DNA from: Bacteroidales bacterium
Lineage (GTDB): Bacteria > Bacteroidota > Bacteroidia > Bacteroidales > VadinHA17
Assembly: GCA_018056245.1 (NCBI GenBank)
Contig: JAGPFZ010000006.1
Location: forward strand, 1 to 64,000
Length of the DNA stretch: 64,000 nt
Direction: 5' to 3'
Positions 7,964-17,424 of the stretch are shown in pieces. The translations under genes and the position numbers were made by a program. Positions within the stretch are counted from its first letter, which is position 1, and each line of letters opens with the position of its first letter. A model generated the notes under the pieces. The model had not been told where the DNA came from. It saw only the letters and a list, made by a program, of their open reading frames with translations, and did not search any database.

Positions 7964-8128
7964 TTATGCGAGACTTGTTATAGAAAATCCAAATACAATT
8001 ATATATCCGGCAATATCCAGCTCACTTTCCGAGGCAATCAGGTAAGTCAAAGCTACCAGAAAAAATAATATTCCGATAAATTTCTGGATAGTTTTCCAAG
8101 ATTTATTGTCAAGGTAAAGTGTTTTCAT
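7964..8128 (-). CDS. 54-residue two-segment membrane protein
   Basis: The frame starts at an ATG (MKTLYLDNKSWKTIQKF) and has two hydrophobic segments (about residues 18-32 and 39-53) separated by the acidic turn SESELD. It lies upstream of the bacteriocin-like peptide on the same strand, with a 127-base gap that contains a small hairpin (agtcc/ggact). Its N-terminal MKTL-L-- resembles the start of the peptide's leader, though it has no GG site. Size and topology suit an immunity protein. No family is recognised, and the frame could be fortuitous. Confidence 0.45.
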   Translation of the reverse strand: MKTLYLDNKSWKTIQKFIGILFFLVALTYLIASESELDIAGYIIVFGFSITSLA

Positions 8129-8182
8129 AGATTTGTTTATTAAATAGTTATTAATAAGTTATTTCCTTGGCTTATTACAGTT

Positions 8183-10075
8183 CTATTCAATTATTAAAGT
8201 TCTGTATTTTGGATATCGGACGGAGTATTTCAATTCAATATCTTTTTTCTCAGTTGGTTTTAGCTGGAAATCCCATTTTATTATTCCTGTTTCGGGGTTG
8301 AGTTTTCCATTAGATATGTTGACCGGAATTACCTCTATCTCTTCAAGAGTGGAAACAGGTATCTGGTCAAAAAGAAAAACATTTATGTTTTTTTGCTTAT
8401 TGTTTTTAACTGTTATTAACCACGTCTTTGTTTCTTCTTTTTTATTGCCGAGGAATTGTCTTGTAGTAAATTGCTTTTGAATGTCGCGTTTAACGGTAAC
8501 CCCTTTGTCTTTTCCAAGTGAAATTGTCAGAGTATCGGTCATAAACCTCACATCAAGCAATGTTTTTCCGGTATAAGTGTCTTCGAAGAAAACATTGGCT
8601 TCACCTTCCAGAAAATTATATTGCTCCCAGTCTGCAATTTGTGCAATAATGTATGCATTCTTGTCAATTTTTGGAGTGCAATAATATTGATAGCTTGCAG
8701 GAAGGGAATAATTATCAATATCTATTGTCAGATTTTTTCCATCTGATGGAATTGTGTATGGAGTTTTTATATCGAATTCCACACTTGTTTGATTTGGAAC
8801 CTGTTCGGTTTCGACAATTATGCTTTTTTGTTGAGCTGGTTCGGGAGTTTGGGTTGTTTTACTTTTCGAGAGATTAACTCCGGCCATTCTTCCCTGTAAA
8901 GACTTCTCTGCAACGCCGTATCCCATCACAACAACTTCATCTAATGACACGGAATCCTCTTCGAGCATGAAATCCATCTGCTGGCTTGTGACAGGAGCTT
9001 CCTGCTGTTTATATCCAATGAAGGAGACCAGTAGCACTCCGCCGTTCTGAGGAACAGAAAGCGAATATGCACCGTTTACATCTGAAACTGTACCGATAGA
9101 AGTTCCCTTTATCATTATGCTTGCACCAACTATTGGTTCTTTGGTCTTACTGTCGTAGATGTGTCCGGAAACCTGTGAGATGTTATTGTAATATGAAGGA
9201 GGGCGTGTGTTATAGTTTAGAAAATATGGCTGAAGCTCCCTGTAATTATTGGAAGTATTCGGGTCGGATGAAGACAATCTCAATTTAATATTTTTCCAGT
9301 TTTCGTTTGTGTTTTGATGCACGTTTGCTTTATAGATTAATTCTGCAGGGAGATCTATATTCTTTACTCTGATATCGTAAGATGGAGTCCAGCCTGCATT
9401 TGAAACGAAATATCTTAATTCGAAAGTTGCTTTTATGGACAATTTGGAGTCAACATTTACAATTATTTCTCCGGAAGGGAACTCTTTTTTATTTGCCAGA
9501 ACGGCAAGTTGATTTTCAGTTTTTTCGAGTTCTTTTATTAATTGTTCGATACTGTTTTGACGGTCTATCTGCTTAAGTTTAATTGCGGTTATTTTTTCGA
9601 TGAAATAGGCATCGGCTTCTTTAAGAGAAGTCAAACTTGTACCTGTATTAGCTCCTCCTATTGAGCTGTTAGCTTTTAGAAAAGCCATTTCCTCGTTTAA
9701 AACATCGAGATGGGCATTTTCGATTTTTATTTTCTTTTCAATTTCCTCTTTGGTTTTCATGAGGTCTTCGTATTCTTTCGATCTGGTTTGCTGAGTCAAG
9801 AAATTCTGTTGAAAATTAACCGAGAGCACTGTAAATTCGCCTTTTGCATTGATATTTACACTTTTTGAATCAATGAAAGGAGACAGGTCAACAAATTTAA
9901 GGGATGTTCTGCCTGTGGGAAGATCAACAGTTTTTGATCTTGTAACCTGTGCGCCGCTAAGGTAAACGGTTACATCACTTATCTCTGATTTTATTTCGAT
10001 TTCTTGTGTGGGTTGGCCAAACAGTATAAGAGTAGGGCAGAGAAACAGTATTGCAATTGAAACTGATGTTTTCAT
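8183..10075 (-). CDS. DUF4139/DUF4140 (mucoidy-inhibitor MuiA-like) protein with an inserted CarboxypepD_reg-like domain
   Basis: The 630-residue exported protein has a signal peptide (cut near LILFGQ), an N-terminal DUF4140 domain (EISDVTVYLSGAQVTRS, about 28-130), a coiled-coil stretch (about 100-200) and a DUF4139 beta-rich domain from about 215 (FVSNAGWTPSYDIRV) to the end. DUF4139 is interrupted at about 300-400 by a carboxypeptidase-regulatory-like fold (VSGHIYDSKTKEPIVGAS) and then DEVVVMGYGV and SLQGRMAGVNLS, which look like the start of a SusC/TonB plug. The insert is the kind of cell-surface module common in this phylum. Family members are linked to envelope or mucoidy phenotypes; the actual function is unknown. 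Confidence 0.8.
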   Translation of the reverse strand: MKTSVSIAILFLCPTLILFGQPTQEIEIKSEISDVTVYLSGAQVTRSKTVDLPTGRTSLKFVDLSPFIDSKSVNINAKGEFTVLSVNFQQNFLTQQTRSKEYEDLMKTKEEIEKKIKIENAHLDVLNEEMAFLKANSSIGGANTGTSLTSLKEADAYFIEKITAIKLKQIDRQNSIEQLIKELEKTENQLAVLANKKEFPSGEIIVNVDSKLSIKATFELRYFVSNAGWTPSYDIRVKNIDLPAELIYKANVHQNTNENWKNIKLRLSSSDPNTSNNYRELQPYFLNYNTRPPSYYNNISQVSGHIYDSKTKEPIVGASIMIKGTSIGTVSDVNGAYSLSVPQNGGVLLVSFIGYKQQEAPVTSQQMDFMLEEDSVSLDEVVVMGYGVAEKSLQGRMAGVNLSKSKTTQTPEPAQQKSIIVETEQVPNQTSVEFDIKTPYTIPSDGKNLTIDIDNYSLPASYQYYCTPKIDKNAYIIAQIADWEQYNFLEGEANVFFEDTYTGKTLLDVRFMTDTLTISLGKDKGVTVKRDIQKQFTTRQFLGNKKEETKTWLITVKNNKQKNINVFLFDQIPVSTLEEIEVIPVNISNGKLNPETGIIKWDFQLKPTEKKDIELKYSVRYPKYRTLIIE

Positions 10076-10274
10076 ATCTGATGGTATTGTATATTATCAT
10101 ATATTTTCGAACATCCGGCATTATGTGAGTTTTGCTCTGCCTGTCGTTTCGGGGCAGGTTTCCTATATGCACCGGATTGTAAAGCTAAATTATTTTCATC
10201 AATCATAAAATTTTGTCCCGGACGCTTTTGGTCAAACTATTATCAGCCAGCAGGCAGACGACTTTCTTTATTTT

Positions 10275-11303
10275 TCAGGAAGCCAGTTCTTTTATAAGCC
10301 CGTTCATAAATTCTGCGGCCAGACGTGCATTCTTTTCTGCAAATTCGATACCGACAGTCTGACCATTCACAACAGGCAGAGTATGGCAGAGCTCATAACT
10401 CATATAGCCCTGATAACCAATATCATTCATGGCCTTAATGAAATATTTGTAAAAGTCTTCGCCAATAACTTTGCCATCAGAACTTCTTTCATATTCGCCT
10501 CCGAAATGTGACAGCACCTGCAAATCGCCTACTGCCCTGGCGGCCTTTTGAATGCCTTCTTCACTCTTGTCTTCCATGATAGGTGCATCGAACGATACCT
10601 TAAGATTCGGTGAATTAACTTCTTTAACCATTTTCAACACTTCGGGATAATCTCGGATTACCGGTTTGTGATTCTGGAGAGCAAGTACCACTCCGGCATC
10701 TTCAGCATATTTTGCACACTCGGCCATCCCTTCACGGCACCAAGCCCATGTCTCCTCTTCCGAGAATTTTGCATGAGTGTAGTTCCATATATCTCGTGCA
10801 ATATCATATTGGGCTATCTGAGGATGTTTTGTAATGCCCGGCCAGGCAAGAAACAACCTGAGTGTTTTTGCACCTAAGTCCGATGTCATCCTGATAAGCT
10901 CTTTCACATAAGCTATCTGGCACTCCCTGTGTTCTGGTATCGGACTGCTGAAATCATTGTTGGCAGCGACACCGAAAATTTCAATGCCTTCCCCACTGGC
11001 ATAGCTGCTAAACTCCTTGCATTTTTTCGTTGGCCAGTCGAGCGGATTGCCGTGTGGCCTTTTACCGTCTATTTCAATTCCTGTGTAACCGTACTCTCTG
11101 GCTTTTTTTACCATTTCTTCCAGAGGCATGGCTTCCCCGCGATACCAGACACCAAGGAACGTTATACTGTATAATCCGACCTTTATATCGGATTTATTAG
11201 GTGAGTTGCAAGATAACGCACTGGCACCTGCCATTAATCCGGCAGTGGCAGCAAAGGATGTTGCAACGAACTGCCTGCGGTTGATCTGATTGTTGTTTTT
11301 CAT
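10275..11303 (-). CDS. xylose isomerase-like TIM-barrel protein with Tat/lipoprotein signal
   Basis: The 342-residue protein has a twin-arginine signal (NRRQFVATSF) ending at a possible lipobox (ASALSC), so it is probably exported folded and lipid-anchored. The rest is an AP endonuclease 2 / sugar phosphate isomerase-epimerase TIM barrel: YGYTGIEIDGKRPHG early, then LALQNHKP, LKVSFDAP and a C-terminal GYMSYELCH, which supply the usual acidic and histidine metal ligands. The family interconverts keto- and aldo-sugars or related cyclitols; the substrate cannot be read from sequence. It is flanked by unrelated genes with gaps of 199 and about 100 bases, so it is probably a single transcription unit. 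Confidence 0.75.
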   Translation of the reverse strand: MKNNNQINRRQFVATSFAATAGLMAGASALSCNSPNKSDIKVGLYSITFLGVWYRGEAMPLEEMVKKAREYGYTGIEIDGKRPHGNPLDWPTKKCKEFSSYASGEGIEIFGVAANNDFSSPIPEHRECQIAYVKELIRMTSDLGAKTLRLFLAWPGITKHPQIAQYDIARDIWNYTHAKFSEEETWAWCREGMAECAKYAEDAGVVLALQNHKPVIRDYPEVLKMVKEVNSPNLKVSFDAPIMEDKSEEGIQKAARAVGDLQVLSHFGGEYERSSDGKVIGEDFYKYFIKAMNDIGYQGYMSYELCHTLPVVNGQTVGIEFAEKNARLAAEFMNGLIKELAS

Positions 11304-11402
11304 AGGGCTCCGCCTGATTTTTATAACATAACGTGCGACTTATATTATATACAAATATATTTTTATTTCTGGAAAGAATTAAATAATAAAGACATATATA
11401 AT

Positions 11403-14213
11403 TTATTCGGGCCGGAATACTACATCAACAATATCGGCTTTTCCAAAGAAGCTATTTGCGACGTTACGTATATCTTTTACAGTGAGCTTTTTTAAAATCC
11501 TGTCGAAGTTAGCCGGGTCGTTCACATCAACGCCGGAATAGTAGTATGAATAAAGCAAGTTGCTCCAGTAATTATTGTGCTGCTTCGCTTCTTCTCTGAT
11601 TTTAAGCATATTGCTTACAGCTTTTTGCAGATTATCTTCTGTCGGCCCGTATTTAATAAGCCGGTCAATCTCATCATAAACGACTTTTTTGAGAGTATCA
11701 GCTTTCTCAGGGTCACAATCGAACATAATAAGACCTGCAGCATTCTGATATGGAAAGAGCTGTGAGGTCAGACTTACCGATACTCCGTATGTTCCGCCCG
11801 CCTCCTCCCTTATTTTTTCCGTGAAAACAAGGTCAAGAATGCCGTTTATAACTTTCAGACAAACATTGTTGTAAGGTGTATATAAGAATTCTGTCGAATG
11901 ACTGATGAATACGGTTGCTTTGGGTACAGCAAGCGGTATTGTAATGTCTCGGATAAATTTTCCTTCCGGCGGCCTTATATTACGGTCTATGAAGCTCTCT
12001 CTGGCGGGAGATGAAGGCAGTGAGCCAATGTATTTCATGGAAAGAGATTTTGCTTCAGCTTCGTCAATATTTCCCACAATGAAAAAAGTAAAATCTGCCG
12101 CATTGGCAAACCTTTCTTTGTAAACCTTTTCAATCATTCCGAAGTTCACTTTTTCCAGCATAGAATTATTAAGGATCAGAGCTCTCGGATTATAGTCGGC
12201 AAGAAAGAGCGACATGGAGTCCTGCATTATTTTTGACGGTTCTTTTGCCATGCTTGCAAGAAATGCTGAATATCTCGACATTATTGCCTTATGAGCAGCC
12301 GAGTCGAATCGTGGATTTACGAACCTGAGGTAAAGAAGCTGCATCATTGTTTCGAAATCTTTTGGTATGGAGGAGCCGTTTATAGCTTCGGTTATCTGGC
12401 CAAGTGAAACGGATAGTGTTACGTTTTTGCCTGCAAGCACTTTCTGAAGTGTCACATTATCGAACTTGCCAAGTCCGTACGCTGGAATAACCGATGGCAG
12501 CATAGTAGCAGATGGCAGGCAGGGGAGCTCATAAAGCGACGTTCCTCCCAGACTGTATGCCGTAAGCAGGACATTATCTTTTTCATAACCGGTTTTTTTG
12601 TAAACAACTCTTGCACCATTTCCAAGTGTCCATTCTACTGCATCAAATTGTCTGAGGGATTTTGTTTTAATCACAGGAGAACCTTTTAATTCACCGTCAA
12701 CAAGCGATTCTGTGATCACGTTATCCTGATATGCCTGAATATCGGTGGCTGAAATTTTTGCAATAATTTTTTTTGCTTCTTCTTCAGAAATATGTTTTAT
12801 TCCTTGCTGTTCCTGACCCTGAACAACAATAACACTGTTTTCGGTCTTCATCATGCTTCTGAAGAAGTCCGAAATCTCTTCAGCAGTGATAGACGGGACT
12901 GTTGTTTTTGTAAATTCATAATTGAAATCAACCGATACTAGCGGTTCGCCGTAAAGGAAATTTTCCAGGATATCGTTTATAAAATCATCATTCGATATTT
13001 TATCTTTTTGTTTGTAAAAATTTTCGCTGGATGTCAGCAGGTTAGCTTTTGCTCTTTCGAGCTCGCTGTTAGTAAATCCATACCTCCGGGCTCTTTCGGC
13101 CTCTTTCCATATTGCCTCAAGTGCCTTATCCTCTTCGTTAGGTTTTGCATCAGCGCTTACAACAAGAGCATCAATACCTCTCACGAGGTCGGAAAAACCT
13201 ATCGTACCTGATATGAACGGAGGAGTATCTTTCTGAAGCAGCTCATTTATCCTTACAGCCATCATGTTGTTCATCAGCCTTATGATAAGCTTTCGTCTCA
13301 TATAGGAAAGATCTTTTGCCTCAGGTTCCACAGCTTTATGTTTTATGAACACGGAGACTGAATTCTGAGGAGCTTCCTTATCCGTAGCAATAACATAAAG
13401 CATCTCTTTATGCCAGGGTATTTCGAACTCCGGCCTTGGTTTTGGATTATTTACCGTATTGAGTTTCGAAAACAACTCTGTTACTTTATCTTCCATGAGA
13501 CCGGCATCAAAATCACCTACTATTGCAATGGCCTGCAGGTCGGGACGATACCAGTCATCGTAAAATTTTATAATATCATCAGGTGTGAATTTCTTTATTA
13601 AATCGAGTTCGCCGATAATATCTCTTACCTCGTATTTTGAACCTTTAAATATAACAGGCAGATATTTCTGCATCATTCTGAAAGAGGCATCTCTGCGCGT
13701 CCTCCATTCCTCGATAATGACACCTCTCTCAGCATTTGTTTCCTTAGCTGTAATACTAATAAAATCCGACCAGTCGTATAATATCATAAGGCAGGTATCA
13801 ATTATGCCCGGCGAATCAACCGGTACATCACTAAGGTTATAGACGGTTTCTTCGTAACCTGTGTAAGCATTTATATTGTAGCCAAAAGCCACTCCATGTT
13901 TTTCGAGCGAGTTTATGATACTCCTGCCAGGGAATCTTTCAGTGCCGTTAAAGGCCATGTGTTCGATAAAATGTGCAATTCCGTCCTGATCGTCTTCTTC
14001 GAGGAGAGCACCGACATTCTGAATGAAATAAAAGCTTGCTCTTTTACGGGGCTCTTCGTTATGTTTTATGTAATAGGTCAGACCGTTTGAAAGTTTCCCT
14101 GTCTTGATTTCAGGATCAACAGGAGGTAGTGATGAAGAGCCGGCTTGCGAATTCAGTTGCGGGGAGAGAAAAATAATCCCTGTCAGTGATAAAATAAGTC
14201 TTAATATTTTCAT
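11403..14213 (-). CDS. M16 family zinc metalloprotease (pitrilysin-like), exported
   Basis: The 936-residue protease has a signal peptide (MKILRLILSLTGIIFLS), the inverted zinc motif H81-F-I-E-H85 in AHFIEHMAFNGT, and the downstream glutamate in AERGVIIEEW, followed by the duplicated inactive half typical of M16 enzymes of this length. It probably degrades peptides in the periplasm. I chose the ATG at 14213 rather than the longer frame from 14273. The longer form would put 20 polar residues before the signal peptide and overlap the dNK gene. With this start the gap to the kinase is 22 bases, so they probably share a transcript. Confidence 0.88.
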   Translation of the reverse strand: MKILRLILSLTGIIFLSPQLNSQAGSSSLPPVDPEIKTGKLSNGLTYYIKHNEEPRKRASFYFIQNVGALLEEDDQDGIAHFIEHMAFNGTERFPGRSIINSLEKHGVAFGYNINAYTGYEETVYNLSDVPVDSPGIIDTCLMILYDWSDFISITAKETNAERGVIIEEWRTRRDASFRMMQKYLPVIFKGSKYEVRDIIGELDLIKKFTPDDIIKFYDDWYRPDLQAIAIVGDFDAGLMEDKVTELFSKLNTVNNPKPRPEFEIPWHKEMLYVIATDKEAPQNSVSVFIKHKAVEPEAKDLSYMRRKLIIRLMNNMMAVRINELLQKDTPPFISGTIGFSDLVRGIDALVVSADAKPNEEDKALEAIWKEAERARRYGFTNSELERAKANLLTSSENFYKQKDKISNDDFINDILENFLYGEPLVSVDFNYEFTKTTVPSITAEEISDFFRSMMKTENSVIVVQGQEQQGIKHISEEEAKKIIAKISATDIQAYQDNVITESLVDGELKGSPVIKTKSLRQFDAVEWTLGNGARVVYKKTGYEKDNVLLTAYSLGGTSLYELPCLPSATMLPSVIPAYGLGKFDNVTLQKVLAGKNVTLSVSLGQITEAINGSSIPKDFETMMQLLYLRFVNPRFDSAAHKAIMSRYSAFLASMAKEPSKIMQDSMSLFLADYNPRALILNNSMLEKVNFGMIEKVYKERFANAADFTFFIVGNIDEAEAKSLSMKYIGSLPSSPARESFIDRNIRPPEGKFIRDITIPLAVPKATVFISHSTEFLYTPYNNVCLKVINGILDLVFTEKIREEAGGTYGVSVSLTSQLFPYQNAAGLIMFDCDPEKADTLKKVVYDEIDRLIKYGPTEDNLQKAVSNMLKIREEAKQHNNYWSNLLYSYYYSGVDVNDPANFDRILKKLTVKDIRNVANSFFGKADIVDVVFRPE

Positions 14214-14235
14214 TAATAAATATTTTGAAGCTATT

Positions 14236-14850
14236 TCAAAAAAGCCCGTGCAGCTCCGCATCAATCTTGTCAATGACCTCGCTCAGATGGTCAGGGTTAT
14301 TGGGGAAATCATAATGATCGGCTTCAATAATAAGAAGTTTGCCCAGATCGTAGGTTTCAGCCCATGCCTCATATCTTTCATTCAGGCTTTTGAGATAATC
14401 TATTCTTATGGAGCTTTCGTACTCTCTGCCGCGTTTCTGTATCTGGCTCACAAGGGTAGGAACGGAAGCCCTGAGGTAAAGAATCAGGTCAGGCGCCTGT
14501 ATGAGCGAACTCATAAGTTTAAACAGACTTAGATAATTTTCATAATCGCGGGTCGACATAAGGCCCATTGCATGGAGATTTGGTGCAAAGATATAGGCAT
14601 CCTCGTAAATAGTTCTGTCCTGGATTACAGTTTTGTCCGATTTTCTTATTTCGATTATCTTGCGGAACCTTGAATTCAGAAAATAAATCTGCAGGTTAAA
14701 CGACCATCTCAGCATATCCTCGTAGAAATCGTTCAGATAAGGGTTTTCGTCTGCGTCCTCATAATGAGGTATCCAACCGTAATGTTTGGCCAGAAGGCCG
14801 GTGAGGGTGGTTTTCCCTGCCCCTATATTGCCTGCGATAGCAATGTGCAT
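14236..14850 (-). CDS. deoxynucleoside kinase (deoxyadenosine/deoxyguanosine kinase type)
   Basis: The 204-residue enzyme phosphorylates deoxynucleosides for nucleotide salvage. It has the P-loop GNIGAGKTT (residues 7-15), the deoxynucleoside-kinase motif QDRTIYEDAYIFA (the DRS-like catalytic element), and the lid region RGREYESSIRIDYLKSLNERY. Length and motifs match the dNK/dAdo-dGuo kinase family of Firmicutes and Bacteroidota. The exact base preference cannot be fixed from sequence. It lies just upstream of the M16 protease on the same strand. Confidence 0.88.
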   Translation of the reverse strand: MHIAIAGNIGAGKTTLTGLLAKHYGWIPHYEDADENPYLNDFYEDMLRWSFNLQIYFLNSRFRKIIEIRKSDKTVIQDRTIYEDAYIFAPNLHAMGLMSTRDYENYLSLFKLMSSLIQAPDLILYLRASVPTLVSQIQKRGREYESSIRIDYLKSLNERYEAWAETYDLGKLLIIEADHYDFPNNPDHLSEVIDKIDAELHGLF

Positions 14851-14926
14851 GATTAGTATGTTTGGTTTAACAGGTTTGTAAAATTACTAAAATAGAGATA
14901 CTTTTTATGAAAAACGGAATAAAAAA

Positions 14927-16450
14927 TCATCCAGTCTTTATTCCTGCAATAAGATAAATGTCCTCAATATATTCCCTGCTGTTGGATAATCGCGGAACTT
15001 TATTCTGTCCGCCGAGTTTATTTTTCTCTTTCAGCCATTTATAGAATGTGCCGCGAGGCAGAGCTCTTACAACAGGCATTGCAAGATTCAGATCTTTGTA
15101 GCGTTTTGCTTCGTAATCGGAATTAACCGATTTTAGAGCTTCATCCAGTTTTAAAGTAAACAAGTTCATGTCGGCCGGTTCTTTTTCGAATTCTATCAGC
15201 CATTCATGGCATCCTTTCGAGTTGGTTCCGGGGAAAACAGGTCCGGCAGTAAATTCAAGTACGACTGCACCTGTAGCCTTGCAGGCGCATTCAATTGCTT
15301 TTTCGGCATTATCAATTATCACTTCTTCGCCAAAAACATTGATGAAATGTTTTGTTCTGCCTGTTATTACGAATTTATGCGGGAAGAGTGATGTAAACTG
15401 CACAGTATCGCCTATCAGGTATCTCCATAGTCCGCCGTTGGTTGATATCACCATTGCATAATTAACGCCTTTTGAAACCTCGCCTATTCTATATGCTTTC
15501 GGTGAGTAAGAATTTATTTCTGCAACCGGAATGAATTCATAAAACACGCCAGAGTCGAGTATAAGCAACATATCGTTTGTTGAGTAATCGTCCTGTATTC
15601 CGAAAAATCCCTCAGAAGCATTGAATGTCTCCATATACCTGAAACTTTCATTTTTGATAAGATGTCTGAACTGTTCTCTGTATGGCACAAAGCTTACTCC
15701 GCCATGAAAAAAAACCTCGAGGCCTGGCCACACATCCATCAGATTCGTTTTGCCTGTCCATTCAAGTATCTGTTTGATAAGCACAAGAAACCATGATGGC
15801 ACGCCCGACAGGCTTGTAACGTTCTTTTTGACAGTAATTTTAGTTATAAGTTCGAGCTTCTTCTCGAAGTCCTCCATAAGAGCAATCTCTTTCGACGGTG
15901 TTCTGAAAAAATCGAACCATCGCGGAGTGTTCTGGATAAGTATTGCGGAAAGGTCGCCGTAAAGGGATTTATTGCTTAGTTTGTTTATTTTATGGCTTCC
16001 GCCGAGTATAAGCCCTTTTCCGCTGAAAAGTTTCGAATCGGGATTGGACGAGAGGTACAATGCAATCACGTCGGTTGCTCCCCTGTAATGGCACTCTCTT
16101 AATGATTCACGCGTAACAGGTATGAATTTGCTTCTAGCAGCGGTCGTGCCTGATGATTTTGCGAACCATTTAACTTCGCCAGGCCATAAAACATCTTTCT
16201 CTCCGTTTCTTATCCTTTCAATATAAGGCAATAAATCCTCGTAGGTGCTTACAGGAACTCTCTCTCTGAACTGATCCACATTTATTATGGAAGAATAACC
16301 GTGAGAAATTCCCCACTCTGTTGTTGCCGAACGCCTTATAAGATTTTTGAAAACAATATCCTGAGCTTCAGCAGGATTTTTTCTGAAGAAGTCTATCTGA
16401 GCAAGCCTTTTTCTGTTATACCTGTTTATAATCGAGGTGATGGTTGGCAT
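14927..16450 (-). CDS. GH3-family protein (acyl-adenylate/amino-acid conjugating enzyme type)
   Basis: The 507-residue protein matches the bacterial GH3 family. It opens PTITSIINRYNRKRLAQIDF and carries the nucleotide-binding signature WFAKSSGTTAARSKFIPVT, the central FNASEGFFGIQDD and the hinge GLWRYLIGDTVQF. In plants GH3 enzymes adenylate a carboxylate and join it to an amino acid; the substrate of the bacterial members is unknown. It stands alone on the minus strand with a 76-base gap to the dNK gene, and a 134-base A+T-rich gap separates it from recO. Confidence 0.85.
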   Translation of the reverse strand: MPTITSIINRYNRKRLAQIDFFRKNPAEAQDIVFKNLIRRSATTEWGISHGYSSIINVDQFRERVPVSTYEDLLPYIERIRNGEKDVLWPGEVKWFAKSSGTTAARSKFIPVTRESLRECHYRGATDVIALYLSSNPDSKLFSGKGLILGGSHKINKLSNKSLYGDLSAILIQNTPRWFDFFRTPSKEIALMEDFEKKLELITKITVKKNVTSLSGVPSWFLVLIKQILEWTGKTNLMDVWPGLEVFFHGGVSFVPYREQFRHLIKNESFRYMETFNASEGFFGIQDDYSTNDMLLILDSGVFYEFIPVAEINSYSPKAYRIGEVSKGVNYAMVISTNGGLWRYLIGDTVQFTSLFPHKFVITGRTKHFINVFGEEVIIDNAEKAIECACKATGAVVLEFTAGPVFPGTNSKGCHEWLIEFEKEPADMNLFTLKLDEALKSVNSDYEAKRYKDLNLAMPVVRALPRGTFYKWLKEKNKLGGQNKVPRLSNSREYIEDIYLIAGIKTG

Positions 16451-16585
16451 TATCTTTTTTACTTAGCAGAACAAATATCGTTAAAAACGGTTATGATTTA
16501 ATTTTTATTTTAAAATTGTAATATATAGATTATTAACATTTTAAAAATAATTTAAAGTATTAAATATGAAAGTATTGCGTGTCTT

Positions 16586-17317
16586 TCAGTTAATTCGAAA
16601 TACTTCGCCCAGTACATCGAGTGAGTTGATTCTTTTCAGTGAAGGGAAGTGAAATGAATAATATTTCAGAAGAGCTTGGAGAACTTCATTTCTCAATTTT
16701 CCGTTGAGCGACATATACTTGATATCATCCCACGACGAGCCGAATAATCCAGCAAGTACATCTGAAACTTCACTTCCGGCGTAATTACCGTGTGAGGGGG
16801 GAAGCGAGACAAAGCATCCGTTCATGAAATCGAACAGAGTCTGCTCGTGGTTTGTCCTGCGGGCCGGTTCAACGCCTAAATAGCTACATAGCCCGGCCAG
16901 AAATGCTATATGGAAATTAGGAATCCCTTTGTCGAGATCGTTGAAATACTTAACAGAATCAAAAATATAAGTATATAAATCTTTTTGAGGACTTTCCTCT
17001 CTAAGAATTGAAGAAAGGACTTCGCCCATGAATAATGCAACGGTACTTTTGGTAATGTTGTTGTAAATTCCTGCAGGAGAATACTTAAGTGAAAATTCTT
17101 TTAGTATCTGAATTTCTCTCGATTCTTTATAGTAAATAACAAAATCAACTATTGTAAGTGGTAGTAAATAAGCTTTATATATTCCGGATTTCTTATTTCC
17201 AGCACTTTTTAACATGAGGGAAAGTCGGCCGAAGCTCTCAGTGAAAACATGCAATATGATGGAAGAATCAGTATATTTGAACTGACGAAGCACTATGCCG
17301 GCAGTTTTATCTATCAT
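16586..17317 (-). CDS. recO: DNA repair protein RecO
   Basis: RecO (243 residues) works with RecR to load RecA on gapped DNA. The N-terminal OB-fold is recognisable in MIDKTAGIVLRQFKYTDSS and VFTESFGRLSLMLKSA, followed by the helical C-terminal domain (FLAGLCSYLGVEP). The four-cysteine zinc finger of some RecO proteins is absent. I use the ATG at 17317 instead of the in-frame TTG at 17335: RecO proteins start at this point, and a -7 element TAATTTTG (17333-17340, minus strand) would put transcription start between the two codons. It is divergent from the cyclase gene at 17425. Confidence 0.87.
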   Translation of the reverse strand: MIDKTAGIVLRQFKYTDSSIILHVFTESFGRLSLMLKSAGNKKSGIYKAYLLPLTIVDFVIYYKESREIQILKEFSLKYSPAGIYNNITKSTVALFMGEVLSSILREESPQKDLYTYIFDSVKYFNDLDKGIPNFHIAFLAGLCSYLGVEPARRTNHEQTLFDFMNGCFVSLPPSHGNYAGSEVSDVLAGLFGSSWDDIKYMSLNGKLRNEVLQALLKYYSFHFPSLKRINSLDVLGEVFRIN

Positions 17318-17424
17318 GATAAAAGAGTTTGTCAAAATTAGCTATTTATGATGTAAAATGATTGATAGATATAGATATATCAGCTTAAAATTTTTTATAT
17401 TTACATTTTAACTTTTCATGATAT

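Noticed and set aside
14214..14273. Longer N-terminus for the M16 protease
   Set aside because: It would overlap the kinase gene and place a polar stretch before the signal peptide.
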